64,000 nt of DNA from Paracoccus sanguinis (lineage in GTDB: Bacteria > Pseudomonadota > Alphaproteobacteria > Rhodobacterales > Rhodobacteraceae): NCBI RefSeq assembly GCF_900106665.1, contig NZ_FNNA01000001.1, positions 806,001 through 870,000 on the forward strand, read 5' to 3'. The translations under genes were made by a program, and so were the position numbers. Position 1 is the stretch's first letter. Every line of letters starts with the position of its first letter. Below are positions 47,089 to 56,813 of this stretch, in pieces. The notes below the pieces were generated by a model, which searched no databases, was not told where the DNA came from, and saw nothing but the letters and a program-made list of their open reading frames with translations.

Positions 47089-48484
47089 CAGCCTGCGCCG
47101 CCGTCCGTGCGCGCAGATCTAGATCCTCAATCCGCTCAAGCGCTGCGGCGGCGGGCCAGTCCCGTCTGGCCCGGACCTGTGCGAGAACCACCTCGCTCCA
47201 TTCGAGGTCGGTCATAACAGGCCCCTCCGCCATGTTCTCACTCCACTCCTCTGCAGTTGCCGCCATGAGCTCAGCCGCGGCCGCGCGCGTCGCCACATCA
47301 CCGCGGCCAAGAATAACCTTGTAGGCCGCGAACTGCTTATCCGCTGGAAGGCGGGCGATGGCTTCGGGGATCAGCGGGGCATCGTCCACGGGCCACGCGG
47401 TCGGCGCCGGGTCGTCTTCGTCAAACAGTCGCCCCGCAGTGGCCAGCCCGTCGCCTGCCGTCCGCTTGATCAACCCTCCGAGCTTGCTCGCCTGACGGAG
47501 CGGCGCTCCCAGAGCGCTCCTATCGGTCTTTGCCTCGATTCGCGCAGCGACCTCGGCGGCTTCAGACTCATGGTCGTGGTGGCGCAGATCACGCCGGAAC
47601 CGCTCCATCTCCTTCACCCAGTCCTCGTTGGCCTCCGCTGTGCCAATGACTTCAAGGCCAGCATCAGTTACCGCATAACGCGCCAGCAAGTTGAGCAGAT
47701 CCCCACGCCCCGCCCCCGTCGCTGCCGCCCCCCCGGCGAGTTCAGTCAGCAGATGCCGCACCTCCGCCGCCCGGCCGCGCGCAGCAAGGTGCTCACTCGC
47801 CACACCGGCTTGGGTCACCCGCGCCTTGGTGTCGGCAATATCCTCAAGCACATCCGTCATCGCCGTGACTGGCCGCGCCACCGCCATGCCGGCCAGCACT
47901 CCACCTAAGCAGCGCTCGGGGTCGTTTTCGAGCGCGCCCTGCCCCAGCGTTCGCTGGAACTCGGCTACCGCCTCGGTGGGCGCGGCCAGCCCGACAGCGT
48001 AGGCTTGCAGCCTGCACCCGTCTGCATCGGCCGCCACCGTGCGCGCCGCTGCGAGTGCAAGGCACGCACGGACGTCCGCGCGACACCTGTCCATGTCAGC
48101 CAGCGCCTTAGGCGCGATGGCGGCCCACAACGGGCCATCCAGATGAGGCAGCAGGTAGTTGTCGATGTCTACATTGCTCGGCGCCGCCGCTCGCACCACC
48201 TGCACGGCTGCCGCGAGCGCGTGCGTGGCCTCGGGGTGCCCGGGATGGAGGCGGTCGCGAACGGCGGGCACCGCAGCAGCCGCGATGACCGCCTCAAGCC
48301 CAGAGGGCTGATACACCGGCACAGCGACAACAGGGGTCACAATTGGCGGGGGTGCAGCTCGACCGCCACCCCCAGGCCCGACTAGCCGCCACGCCACCCC
48401 GCCCACTACGCCGATGACCACCACCGCCACTGCCACCACAAGCCCAGACTTCAGGTCTTCCGCCACGGCCGACTCCCTATTCAT
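47018..48484 (-). CDS. Unknown single-span membrane protein with large helical domain
   Basis: 488 residues, not recognised. One N-terminal membrane helix (GLVVAVAVVVIGVVGGVAW, residues ~13-31) is followed by a Gly/Pro linker and a long Ala/Glu/Arg-rich, mostly helical domain of probable periplasmic location. Five cysteines fall in or near residues 145-205. No signal cleavage site is obvious. It is convergent with the two preceding membrane genes; its C-terminus is encoded by DNA that also codes the C-terminus of the 45982-47088 protein. The three genes look like one functional group, but no role can be assigned. Confidence 0.65.
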   Translation of the reverse strand: MNRESAVAEDLKSGLVVAVAVVVIGVVGGVAWRLVGPGGGGRAAPPPIVTPVVAVPVYQPSGLEAVIAAAAVPAVRDRLHPGHPEATHALAAAVQVVRAAAPSNVDIDNYLLPHLDGPLWAAIAPKALADMDRCRADVRACLALAAARTVAADADGCRLQAYAVGLAAPTEAVAEFQRTLGQGALENDPERCLGGVLAGMAVARPVTAMTDVLEDIADTKARVTQAGVASEHLAARGRAAEVRHLLTELAGGAAATGAGRGDLLNLLARYAVTDAGLEVIGTAEANEDWVKEMERFRRDLRHHDHESEAAEVAARIEAKTDRSALGAPLRQASKLGGLIKRTAGDGLATAGRLFDEDDPAPTAWPVDDAPLIPEAIARLPADKQFAAYKVILGRGDVATRAAAAELMAATAEEWSENMAEGPVMTDLEWSEVVLAQVRARRDWPAAAALERIEDLDLRARTAAQAVIDWQTQSPARVPPPAQPLLPTR

Positions 48485-48634
48485 CTCGCCGCACTCTGGC
48501 CGACAGCCTCAGCCGCAGGCAATGGTCACGCTCTGAAACCGGTTCCGCTGAGCCCGTTCTTTGTCGAGGTGCCCGCGTTCAATGATCGCACTCGTTAACG
48601 AAGAACCCAGTGCTCGCGAGGACGAGGTCGATCC

Positions 48635-49840
48635 TCAGCACCCCTTGTCATCCGGAAGCTCGGCTGCGCGCTTGAGGACGCCTGTGAAACTGGTGATGCT
48701 TATTTTCATAACGTCAGAGATATACCGCCCGAATGCGTCCTCAAAGTCCGAGCGGCGATAGAACCTTTGGCTCGAGACACGCCGCCGCTCAATGCCGTAA
48801 GGCTTCAGCAGTTTTGCGATGCCACATGTTGAGAGAGAAGGCCCACCACGCCATTCGGCTCAAGGGCTTTCCTGCGGTGCGCACAGTGCGTTCAGCAGCT
48901 CCGTGCTGCAGATCCGCCCGGAACGCTTTGACGCGAACACCTCCGCCAGGTCGCGCACAATAGCGGGACGCTTGCGGATTGCGGTTCATCGTCCTGGACA
49001 TCTTGGTGTATTCTGGCGAATGAGGCGGAGTGTCATCGACTACCGGCTACCAACATCATCGGCAAGCGCGCAGATGTGGCGGGCGTGGTCCTCGGCCCGG
49101 TCATTCAAGGTCGTCGAGGACCTGAGGATAAGTGTTCCCGAAGGTCAGGGCATTGCCTTTGGACCATCAGGCGGCCCGTTGTCGCAGCGGCAAGGAGTCC
49201 TTGATCCGGCCGGCCCGGAAGCGCTGGACCGTTTCCCCGTCGCGCTTGCGGCGCAGGCGCACGACAAGGCCGCAGTCCTCCAGGGTACCGGGCAGGTTGC
49301 CGATCATCGCCACAACCTTCGGTCCCCAGACCTTGAAGCGGCGTGGCTCGTGGTCGTCGCCGACCGAACGCCGGACTTAGGCGCTCATCCGATTGGGCCC
49401 GCCATTGAGCATCCCACGCATGTCGCAGTTTTCGTCTTCGACAAGGAAGTTGTCGACCCCGTCGATTCGCGCGGTCGGACTGTACCTCTCGATCACGCGG
49501 AACAGGACCGACGCCAAGATAACCGACAGGGCCGTGGCCTTGCGCAGCGTTTTCAGGCGAGACGATCCATAAAACCGGGCTGACGTCGAAAGAGACATGC
49601 GCCCACGCGTGCAGCACCCATGGGGCCGTGAGCGGAGCGCTATGATCGGGCAGGATGGCGAACCGCAGGATGGTCGACTCCAGCTCGTCCAGCAGCGTCC
49701 TACTGTCCACCGAATGGTTCGCCGGCTCCACGTACTCGAAAAGGTCCTCGCGCTCGTTACTTAACGCGGCGCCGGACTTCCCTTTCTGCTCGTTTAGCAA
49801 CTTGTCGAGTGCCGAGACCCGGACCTTTGGCGAGGTCTTC
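48635..49840 (-). pseudogene. Decayed DUF3631-type replication helicase/primase protein
   Basis: Read on the minus strand, fragments in several frames follow each other in family order. LLDELESTILRF and LPDHSAPLTAPWVLHAWAH precede the P-loop region. SPENA then frameshifts into LRKATALSVIL. Next come LFRVIERYSPTARIDGVDNF, VGDDHEPRRFKVWG and CGLVVRLRRKRDGETV, then LLNALCAPQESP, a stop, and AEWRGG. GIAKLLKPYGIERRR and DFEDAFGRY form the end. This is the DUF3631 domain of phage/plasmid-type DNA-processing proteins. At least three frameshifts and one internal stop make it non-functional. Apparent forward-strand frames here are shadows. Confidence 0.75.
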
Positions 49841-49953
49841 GCGAAACTGCTCGCACAACAAGCGCTACATCCTGGTGATTTCGGCAGTTCAAGGCTTAGA
49901 CGGCGAGATCCCGAACTCCTCTTCAGACAGTTGCAGCCTGCCGTCCAGCGTGT

Positions 49954-50360
49954 TCATGCCGCACCCCTTTCGGCGTCCAATACATCGGACCCTTCACAGA
50001 AGGCCGGCATTCCTCGCGGCGATAGGGCAAGTGTGTTCTCGTGCTTGTGGCGTGACTTGCCGAGCAATGCTTGGGAATTTTCGGTCGCCTGCACATCCAT
50101 CTCGACGCCGAGCGTTGCAGCATGCTCCAAACAGATGGGCAGCCGGTTGAGTGCCTTCAGCGCGATAGCTGCCTTTCGTGCCAGATCGGCCGCAGCGTAT
50201 CGCGGATAACAATCTGCGGTAGATCGGACGCTGGAGTAGGAGCGCGACGCCTCCACTCACGTTCGCGGATCGGGTGCTGGCCGGCCAGCGTAAGCGATCG
50301 GGCATCTGTTGCGGTACGCCGCGCCTCAGCTAGCGTGACCGGAGGATAAGGCACCGATAC
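49954..50360 (-). pseudogene. Decayed tyrosine integrase (P4-type)
   Basis: On the minus strand, YPPVTLAEARRTATDARSL and QHPIREREWRRRA match the arm-binding domain of P4-type integrases. IVIRDTLRPIWHER matches the start of the core-binding domain. In another frame, LARKAAIALKALNRLPICLE and QALLGKSRHKHENTLAL precede MPAF, which resembles the domain boundary before the catalytic part. The catalytic Arg/His/Tyr region is missing. Together with the tRNA-Thr on the other side, it supports an integrated island that can no longer move by itself. Confidence 0.65.
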
Positions 50361-50756
50361 ACCTCTCTGATGACGGCCTTGAACAGTAAGCCGCAGAACT
50401 CGATGGGCGCCGCCAGCCTATCGCGTGTGCACTTACAGCGGTCCACCATTGCGGTACCTGCCGGGCTAGGGAGGCTGGTCCCCTCGCGCTTAGCCGGTTC
50501 GTTGCGCGCATCGCATCCACCTTCTCGGGTCCGCTTGCCGATCCACCTTTCAATCCACCTCTAGAAATTATCTTCTTTCGATACAGTGTAGTAGACGCGG
50601 CGCTATTCGCTAAAGTTCCAGCGCATCACTTGTCCCTTTCGGACGGGCATACACACGGCTGCCCGTGCGCCGGACGTGATGCGAAAAGGGGGCTGTCCGC
50701 CCCCCATCGCCCTCCGGAGATCCCCCCCGAAGATCCTTCGACCAGGAGAGAACGGA

Positions 50757-51338
50757 TTACCGCGGGGCGGCGTAGACCGCGGCCCAGAACACCGTCTTGC
50801 CGTCGGCGGCGACGGCGTGGCCGATGCCCATCTCGCGCACCTGCGGCAGCAGGATGTTGGCCCGGTGGCCCGGGGACTGCGCCCAGATCGAGAGCACCTG
50901 GCCGCCCGCGAAGGGGCCCGCGGCGATGTTCTCGGCGGTGATCTGCGGGCGGTAGCCCAGCGCCTTGACCCGCTGCGACGGGCCGCGCGTGGTGCTGCCC
51001 TGATGCGCCATCAGCCCGCGCCGCGCCATGTCGCAGGCGTGCGCCGCCGCCGCGGCCGCCAGACGCGGGTCGGCCTTGAGCGGACCGAGCCCGTAACCCT
51101 TCCGCTGGGCCGAAGTCGCCTTTGCGGCGGTGGCATTGTTGCTCGGGGTCGTGGTGGCGCAGCGCGCGGCGCCCGGGCGGGTGGCCTGCACCGTCGTGAG
51201 GTCCAGCCTGACCTTCACCCCCTGCGCCGCCACCGGCGCGGCGGATGCGCCAACCAGCGCTAACGCCGCGACCACGCCGAGCACCCTGGCCCGTGCGCCC
51301 GCAAAACCCGTCCCCGACCCCGTCCCGTCTGTCATCAT
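50757..51338 (-). CDS. Secreted CAP (SCP/PR-1) domain protein
   Basis: 193 residues. A signal peptide covers residues ~1-35 (ARVLGVVAALALVGASAAPVAAQ, cut after an Ala-x-Ala). The CAP domain has its two histidines in AAAHACDMARRGLMAHQG and in SPGHRANIL, with TAENIAAG between, the order typical of bacterial CAP proteins. These are usually secreted, small-molecule or cell-wall-associated proteins of unclear function. ATG at 51338 or 51335 are equally good. It is the first core gene right of the island. Confidence 0.88.
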   Translation of the reverse strand: MMTDGTGSGTGFAGARARVLGVVAALALVGASAAPVAAQGVKVRLDLTTVQATRPGAARCATTTPSNNATAAKATSAQRKGYGLGPLKADPRLAAAAAAHACDMARRGLMAHQGSTTRGPSQRVKALGYRPQITAENIAAGPFAGGQVLSIWAQSPGHRANILLPQVREMGIGHAVAADGKTVFWAAVYAAPR

Positions 51339-51551
51339 GTGCGCCTTGCTCTGCCCTGCCCGACCCTGCGAGCTTCGGCGCGAATTCACGGCACGCACCT
51401 GCGCCGATGCAACCGCTGATTGCGCGGGATTTGAGCGGTTGCCGCCTGACGCCGCGTTCCGGGCGTACGAAAGAGACAAGAACTTGCCCCGCTGCCGCAA
51501 TTTGTCTCATGCTGCGTGGACCTTGGGGGATAGTGAGGAGGGAGGAGCCGG

Positions 51552-53432
51552 ATGTCGCGCTTTGCAAGCATGGCCGATCGGGACCGCATCGAAGCCGAAT
51601 CGGCCTATGCCGACCGCGACCTGCCGAAGACGATGTACCGGTTCCTGACCGCGACGCGGGACCGCTTCCCCACCCGTCCGGCGCTGTCCTTCCAGCTTCT
51701 GTCCGACCCCCGGGCCGCCGCCCGCACGCTCAACTGGACCGAGGTGCACGAGCGCGTCACCGAGACCGCCAACCTCTTCCGCAAGCTCGGCGTCGGGCCG
51801 ACCGACACGGTCGCCTATCTGCTGCCGAACAGCCTCGAGACCCCCATCATGCTGATCGCCGGGGCCACCGCGGGCGTGGTCAACCCGATCAACCCCCTGC
51901 TCGAGCCCGAGCACATCGCCGGCATCCTGCGCGAGACGAACGCCAAGGTGCTCGTGACCCTCAAGGCCATGCCCAAGACCGACGTGGCGCAGAAGGCCGC
52001 GGCGGCGCTGGCGCTGGCCCCGAACGTCGAGACGGTGCTTGAGATCGACCTTGCCCGCTACCTGACCGGGGTCAAGAAGCTGCTGGTCCCGCTGATCCGG
52101 CCGCGGGTCAAGGCGACCCACAAGGCCCGCGTGATGGACTTCGAGGCCGCGGTCTCGGCCCAGCCGCACGACCGCCTGACCTTCGAGGATCCGGCCAAGG
52201 ACCGCGTCGCCGCCTATTTCCACACCGGCGGCACCACCGGGATGCCGAAGGTCGCGCAGCACCGCTATTCGGGGATGATCTACAACGGCTTCCTCGGCGG
52301 CGAGCTGCTGTTTGACGAGACCGACGTGCTGATGTGCCCGCTGCCGATGTTCCACGTCTTTGCGGCCTATCCGATCCTCATGTCCTGCATCCATTCGGGC
52401 GCGCACATGGTGATGCCGACCCCGGCGGGCTATCGCGGCGACGGCGTCTTCGACAATTTCTGGAAGCTGATCGAGCGCTGGCACGCGACCTTCCTCATCA
52501 CCGTGCCGACCGCCATCGCGGCGCTGATGCAGCGCAAGGTGGATGCGGACGTCTCGTCGCTCAGGACCGCCATCTCGGGCTCGGCGGCGCTGCCGGTCGA
52601 GCTTTACAACCGCTTCAAGGCCGCGACCGGGGTCGAGATCGCCGAAGGCTACGGGCTGACCGAGGCGACCTGCCTCGTGTCCTGCAACCCGGTCGACGGG
52701 CTGAAGAAGGTCGGATCGGTCGGGATTCCCCTGCCCTACACCCACGTCCGCATCCTGCGCAGCACGCAGGCGGGCTATGAGGACTGCGGCACCGACGAGA
52801 TCGGCGAGATCTGCGTGGCCAACCCCGGCGTCATCGAGGGCTCGACCTACACCGAGACCGACAAGAATCGCGACCTGTTCGCCGAGGGGCGGTTCCTGCG
52901 GACGGGCGACCTCGGGCGGCTCGATTCGGACGGCTATCTGTGGATCACCGGCCGCGCCAAGGACCTGATCATCCGCGGCGGCCACAACATCGACCCGGCC
53001 GAGATCGAGGACGGGCTGATGTCGCACCCCGATGTGGTCGGCGCCGCCGCCATCGGCCAGCCCGACAGCTTCGCGGGCGAGCTGCCCTGCGTCTATGTCC
53101 TGCTGCGCGAGGGCGCGACCGCCACCGAAGAGGATCTGGCCGCCCATGCCCGCGCCCATATCCACGAGCGCGCGGCGGTGCCCAAGCACATCGACATCGT
53201 GCCCGAGCTGCCGCTGACCGCGGTCGGCAAGGTCTTCAAGCCCGAGCTGCGCCGCCGCGCCATCGCCCGGGTGCTGGACGCGACGCTCGCCGATCTGGGC
53301 GGCTCGGTCAGCGAGGTCGTGGACGACCGCAAGCGCGGCCTGACCGCGCGCATCGCCCGCGCCCCCGGCGCCGACGAGGCGGCGATCCGCAAGAAACTGG
53401 GCGAGTTCACCGTCGCCTGGGAATGGGCCTGA
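51552..53432 (+). CDS. AMP-dependent acyl-CoA synthetase
   Basis: A 626-residue adenylate-forming enzyme. The AMP/phosphate-binding motif is YFHTGGTTGMPKVAQH near residue 227. The A5 motif is EGYGLTEATCLVSCNP, and A7/A8 are RTGDLGRLDSDGYLWITGR and DLIIRGGHNIDPAEIE. The A10 lysine is in TAVGKVFKPEL. This activates a carboxylic acid, probably medium or long chain, as its CoA thioester; the exact substrate cannot be read. GGAGGGAGGAG precedes the ATG. It is a stand-alone gene divergent from the CAP protein gene. Confidence 0.92.
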   Translation: MSRFASMADRDRIEAESAYADRDLPKTMYRFLTATRDRFPTRPALSFQLLSDPRAAARTLNWTEVHERVTETANLFRKLGVGPTDTVAYLLPNSLETPIMLIAGATAGVVNPINPLLEPEHIAGILRETNAKVLVTLKAMPKTDVAQKAAAALALAPNVETVLEIDLARYLTGVKKLLVPLIRPRVKATHKARVMDFEAAVSAQPHDRLTFEDPAKDRVAAYFHTGGTTGMPKVAQHRYSGMIYNGFLGGELLFDETDVLMCPLPMFHVFAAYPILMSCIHSGAHMVMPTPAGYRGDGVFDNFWKLIERWHATFLITVPTAIAALMQRKVDADVSSLRTAISGSAALPVELYNRFKAATGVEIAEGYGLTEATCLVSCNPVDGLKKVGSVGIPLPYTHVRILRSTQAGYEDCGTDEIGEICVANPGVIEGSTYTETDKNRDLFAEGRFLRTGDLGRLDSDGYLWITGRAKDLIIRGGHNIDPAEIEDGLMSHPDVVGAAAIGQPDSFAGELPCVYVLLREGATATEEDLAAHARAHIHERAAVPKHIDIVPELPLTAVGKVFKPELRRRAIARVLDATLADLGGSVSEVVDDRKRGLTARIARAPGADEAAIRKKLGEFTVAWEWA

Positions 53433-53621
53433 GCCAAACGGGCGGCGCCTGAGCCGCCCCCCTGCCCTGCCGGCCGTTCGCCGCGCGCTCAGGTGACCTT
53501 GGCGGCCTCGCCTCTAGCTCTCAGCCCCCCGTGTCCCCCCCGCACCGCCCGCGGCGTCATTCGCCGCCGGGGCGGTGCTCTGCATTGACGCCACCGGCCC
53601 CGGCGCGATAGCAGGCCGCGA

Positions 53622-53795
53622 CCGAGTTCCGGCCTCGCCGGATTGAAAGGGAACACGGGGGACGGGCGCCTGCCCGCAGCCGTGGCTGCCCCCGCAACTG
53701 TGCGCGGATGGCGGCGCCGACACGCCACTGGGGACCGCACCCCCGGGAAGGCCGGCCGCCGCGATGATCCGCAAGCCAGGAGACCTGCTCGGTCG
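53622..53795 (+). ncRNA. Cobalamin riboswitch upstream of btuB
   Basis: All conserved blocks of the B12 riboswitch occur in order. GAAAGGGAACACGG is at ~53645. GCCGTGGCTGCCCCCGCAAC with the following TGT is at ~53679-53702. GCCACTGGG is near 53724, and the B12 box AGCCAGGAGACCTGC is at 53774-53788. It ends about 140 bases before the btuB start. In this class, adenosylcobalamin binding lowers expression of the downstream uptake genes. Confidence 0.93.
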
Positions 53796-53934
53796 CCACC
53801 CTTTTGCCGGCGCGGGGCGTGCGGGCAAAGCGGCCTGCCGCAGCGGTGATCTTTGCTGTCTGCGGGGTCGCACCGATTCCCGGACCACCACCAACCGCGG
53901 GCCGACCGCCCGCCCCGTCCACGGGAACCGCCTG

Positions 53935-55854
53935 ATGCCCTACGTCCACCCTGCCCCCCGCCTGCGCGCCGCCACTGCGCTGCCGCTGATCGCGGCACTC
54001 GCCATGCCCGCCGCAGGGCACGCCCAGGTCGCCAGCGAGCCCACCCCCGCCGGGATCACCGCCGTCACCCTCGACCCGGTGGTGATCTCGGGCGGCTTCT
54101 CGCCGGTCGAGGCCGACGCCTACGGCCGCGCCGCCACCGTCATCACCGCCGAAGAGCTTGAGCAGCGCGGCACCGCCACCGTCCAGGACGCGCTGCGCGG
54201 CCTGCCCGGCGTCTCGATCACCGCGACCGGCGTCTCGGCCGGCAGCATCCGTATCCGCGGCGGCAATCCGAACCACACGCTGGTGCTGATCGACGGCGTG
54301 AACGCCGCGGGCGGCGACCAGCCCTATACGTTCAGCGGCCTCGACCTCGCCGATGTCGAGCGCATCGAGGTGCTGCGCGGCCCGCAGTCAATCTATTACG
54401 GCTCGGCCGCCGCCTCGGGCGTGGTCAACATCATCACCCGCAAGGCCGACCGCACCGGCGGGCGGGCGATGATCGAGGGCGGCAACGGCGCCGCCGGCGC
54501 GCTGAGCTACGCCACCGTCACCGACCGGCTGCGGATGCAGGTGGACGCCGGCTACCGCGAGGACCGCAGCTCCGACGTCTCGAAGGGCGATCCCGGCGAC
54601 CGCGACGGGCTGCGCCGGGCGACGCTGGCGTTCTCGGGCGACTGGCAGGCGACCGACGACCTGAAGCTGGGGTTCGCCACCCGCCATGCCGAGGAGCGCT
54701 ATTGGTACGACGCCACCAACTTTGCCGCGACCTCGGCCAGGGACTACCTGCGCGACGCCGACTACTGGGCCGACCGGCGCGAGCGGATCAACACCGTCTG
54801 GGGCGAGCTTGCGACGCTGGACGGGCGGCTGACCCACCGGCTCTCGTGGCAGGAGACGCGCAACGAGGTCGACAGCCACGACGATTTCCCGGTGGACAGC
54901 GAGGGGCGGCGCGAGGCGCTGAAATACCGCGCGACCTATGGGCTCGACGCCCCGGTGGCGGACGCGCGCCAGACCGTGGCGATGGCCTATGACCACATCA
55001 AGGACCGCGCTTCGGGCGGGTCCGACTGGAACCTCGAGACCGATTCGGTGGCGCTCGAGTATCGCGGCGCCTTCGACAACGGGCTGGACGTGCAGCTCGG
55101 CCTGCGCCGCGACGACAATTCGACCGTGGCCGACCAGACGACCTGGGCGGCCGGCCTGTCGTGGCAGATCGCGGGCACGCCCTACCGGCTGCACGCCTCG
55201 GCCGGGACCGGGGTGGTCAACCCGCAGTATTACCAGCTGCTCGGCGGCTACGGCACGGTCGGCAACCCGAATCTGGTTCCCGAGGAAAACAGGAGCGTGG
55301 ACCTCGGGCTGGAATACCGCCTGCCCGACGGGCGCGGTCTGATCGACGTGACCTGGTTCCGCGACCGGCTTGAGAACGCCATCGAATATTCCGGCGCGCC
55401 GCTGCCCGACGGCTCGAACTACCGCAACATCGACGGCACCAGCCGCCGCGAGGGGGTCGAGGTCGCCGCCCAGTACGAGGTCACGGACGCGCTGTCGCTG
55501 CGCGGCGCCTATACCTATCTCGACGCCCGCAACCCCGACGACAGCCCCGCCACCCGTCGCCCCCGGCATGAGCTGGGGCTGACCGCGACGCTCAAGACCT
55601 TCGGCGGGCGCGGCTGGGTGTCGGCGGACCTGCGCCACGTCGCGGACATGACGAGCGAACAGTACTGGGGCACCTACGCCAACGCGCGGATGCCCGACTT
55701 CACCGTGGTGAACATGGCGGCGAGCTATGACCTGACCGACAGCGCGCGGCTGACCGGGCGGATCACCAACTTCTTCGACGCCGAGTATCAGGAGGCGTGG
55801 GGCTACACCGCCCCCGGCCGCGCCGCCTGGATCGGCATCGAGCAGCGGTTTTGA
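53935..55854 (+). CDS. btuB: TonB-dependent cobalamin receptor BtuB
   Basis: 639 residues. A signal peptide (residues ~1-29, ending GHAQ) is followed by a TonB-box-like segment (LDPVVISG), a plug domain (TVQDALRGLPGVSI, then IRIRGGNPNHTLVLIDGV, then VERIEVLRGPQSIYYGSAA) and a 22-strand-type barrel ending in a terminal aromatic residue (IGIEQRF). The riboswitch upstream and the btuFCD genes downstream identify the ligand as a cobalamin. The start at 53935 gives the signal peptide directly. The btuF start overlaps its stop. Confidence 0.94.
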   Translation: MPYVHPAPRLRAATALPLIAALAMPAAGHAQVASEPTPAGITAVTLDPVVISGGFSPVEADAYGRAATVITAEELEQRGTATVQDALRGLPGVSITATGVSAGSIRIRGGNPNHTLVLIDGVNAAGGDQPYTFSGLDLADVERIEVLRGPQSIYYGSAAASGVVNIITRKADRTGGRAMIEGGNGAAGALSYATVTDRLRMQVDAGYREDRSSDVSKGDPGDRDGLRRATLAFSGDWQATDDLKLGFATRHAEERYWYDATNFAATSARDYLRDADYWADRRERINTVWGELATLDGRLTHRLSWQETRNEVDSHDDFPVDSEGRREALKYRATYGLDAPVADARQTVAMAYDHIKDRASGGSDWNLETDSVALEYRGAFDNGLDVQLGLRRDDNSTVADQTTWAAGLSWQIAGTPYRLHASAGTGVVNPQYYQLLGGYGTVGNPNLVPEENRSVDLGLEYRLPDGRGLIDVTWFRDRLENAIEYSGAPLPDGSNYRNIDGTSRREGVEVAAQYEVTDALSLRGAYTYLDARNPDDSPATRRPRHELGLTATLKTFGGRGWVSADLRHVADMTSEQYWGTYANARMPDFTVVNMAASYDLTDSARLTGRITNFFDAEYQEAWGYTAPGRAAWIGIEQRF

Positions 55855-56813
55855 CCGAGCCCCGGCCCGCGCCCGTACCCGACCTTGCCGCGCCGCGCGC
55901 GGCGAGGCGCCGGGTGCCCGCGGGCCGACTGCGGCAGGTCCGGCGCCCCCTGCGGGCGCCGCGGCCTCTCGCGTTGCTCGCCGCGCTGCTCGTCCCGGCG
56001 CTGGCCGGGGCGGCCCCGGCGGCCCCTCCGCCGCCCGCCACCCCGCCCGCGCGGGTGGTGTCGATGAACCTCTGCACCGATCAGCTCGCCATGCTGCTGG
56101 CCGCGCCGGGACAGCTCGTCTCGGTCAGCCACCTCGCCCGCGATCCGCAGATGTCGGCGATGGTCGCCGAGGCCGCGGCCTATCCGCCGAACCGCGGCCG
56201 CGCCGAAGAGGTCTATCTGATGCGCCCCGACCTCGTGCTCGCGGGCACCTATGACGGCCCGCCGGTGGCGATGCTGGCGCGGCTGGGCGTGCCCGTGGTG
56301 ACCCTCGCCCCGCCGACCTCGCTGGCCGAGACGCGGGCGGCGATCCGCACCATCGGGCAGGCGCTCGGGCGCGCGCCGGCGGCCGAGGCGATGCTGGCGC
56401 AGTTCGACGCCCGCCTTGCCCGCCTGGCCCACCCCGCGGGCGACGGCGCGCCGCTGGCCGCGACCTGGGGGCCGAACGGCTATTCCGCCGGGGCCGAAAG
56501 CCTCGCCGGCGACGTGCTCAAGACCGCGGGCTTCGCGCTCTTGTCCGAGCGGTTGGGGATGGCCGGGTCGGGCACCGTCCCGCTCGAGACGCTGGTGCTG
56601 GCCGACCCGGCGCTGATCGTGACCGGCCGCCGCTTCCCCGGCGCCTCGCGCGCCGAGGAGACGCTGACCCACCCCGCGCTCACCCACCTGCACGCAAGGC
56701 GGATCGAGATCCCCGACGCCGACTGGGCCTGCGGCATCCCGCAGGTGCTCGACGCGCTGGCCACCCTCGCCGAGGCGCGCGAGGCGCTGCCCGCGACGGC
56801 AGGGCAGCCATGA
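55851..56813 (+). CDS. btuF: Periplasmic cobalamin-binding protein BtuF-like
   Basis: About 320 residues. An Arg/Pro-rich N-terminus leads to a hydrophobic signal segment (LALLAALLVPALAGAA). The class III binding protein fold follows, with VVSMNLCTDQLAMLL, a strand VSVSHLARDPQ and RPDLVLAGTYD. It delivers cobalamin from BtuB to the inner-membrane transporter. No ATG exists at the start: TTG at 55851 overlaps the btuB stop (TTGA), and GTG at 55914 is the alternative. It overlaps btuC by ATGA. Confidence 0.88.
   Translation: MTEPRPAPVPDLAAPRAARRRVPAGRLRQVRRPLRAPRPLALLAALLVPALAGAAPAAPPPPATPPARVVSMNLCTDQLAMLLAAPGQLVSVSHLARDPQMSAMVAEAAAYPPNRGRAEEVYLMRPDLVLAGTYDGPPVAMLARLGVPVVTLAPPTSLAETRAAIRTIGQALGRAPAAEAMLAQFDARLARLAHPAGDGAPLAATWGPNGYSAGAESLAGDVLKTAGFALLSERLGMAGSGTVPLETLVLADPALIVTGRRFPGASRAEETLTHPALTHLHARRIEIPDADWACGIPQVLDALATLAEAREALPATAGQP

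Larger units (their letters stand above)
34576..50640. mobile_element. Genomic island inserted next to tRNA-Thr
   Basis: Everything from the tRNA 3' end to about 50.6 kb has lower and uneven GC content, atypical genes and debris of mobile elements: an IS110-type transposase, an HTH protein of the excisionase type, a DUF3631 replication helicase and a tyrosine integrase. The intact cargo is the type III restriction-modification cluster and three unknown membrane-associated genes. The right edge is placed where high-GC core sequence resumes before the CAP-domain gene. No clear direct repeat of the tRNA 3' end was seen at the right side, so the exact edge is uncertain. The stretch 34990-35310 holds nothing recognisable. 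Confidence 0.8.

Noticed and set aside
48819-49583. Forward-strand ORF in the right part of the island
   Set aside because: The minus strand reads DUF3631-family segments through the same DNA, so this frame is a by-product.
50400-50760. Direct repeat of the tRNA 3' end at the right island boundary
   Set aside because: Read by eye on both strands; no copy of TTCTGCGGCACCA or its complement was found. It may have decayed or lie elsewhere.
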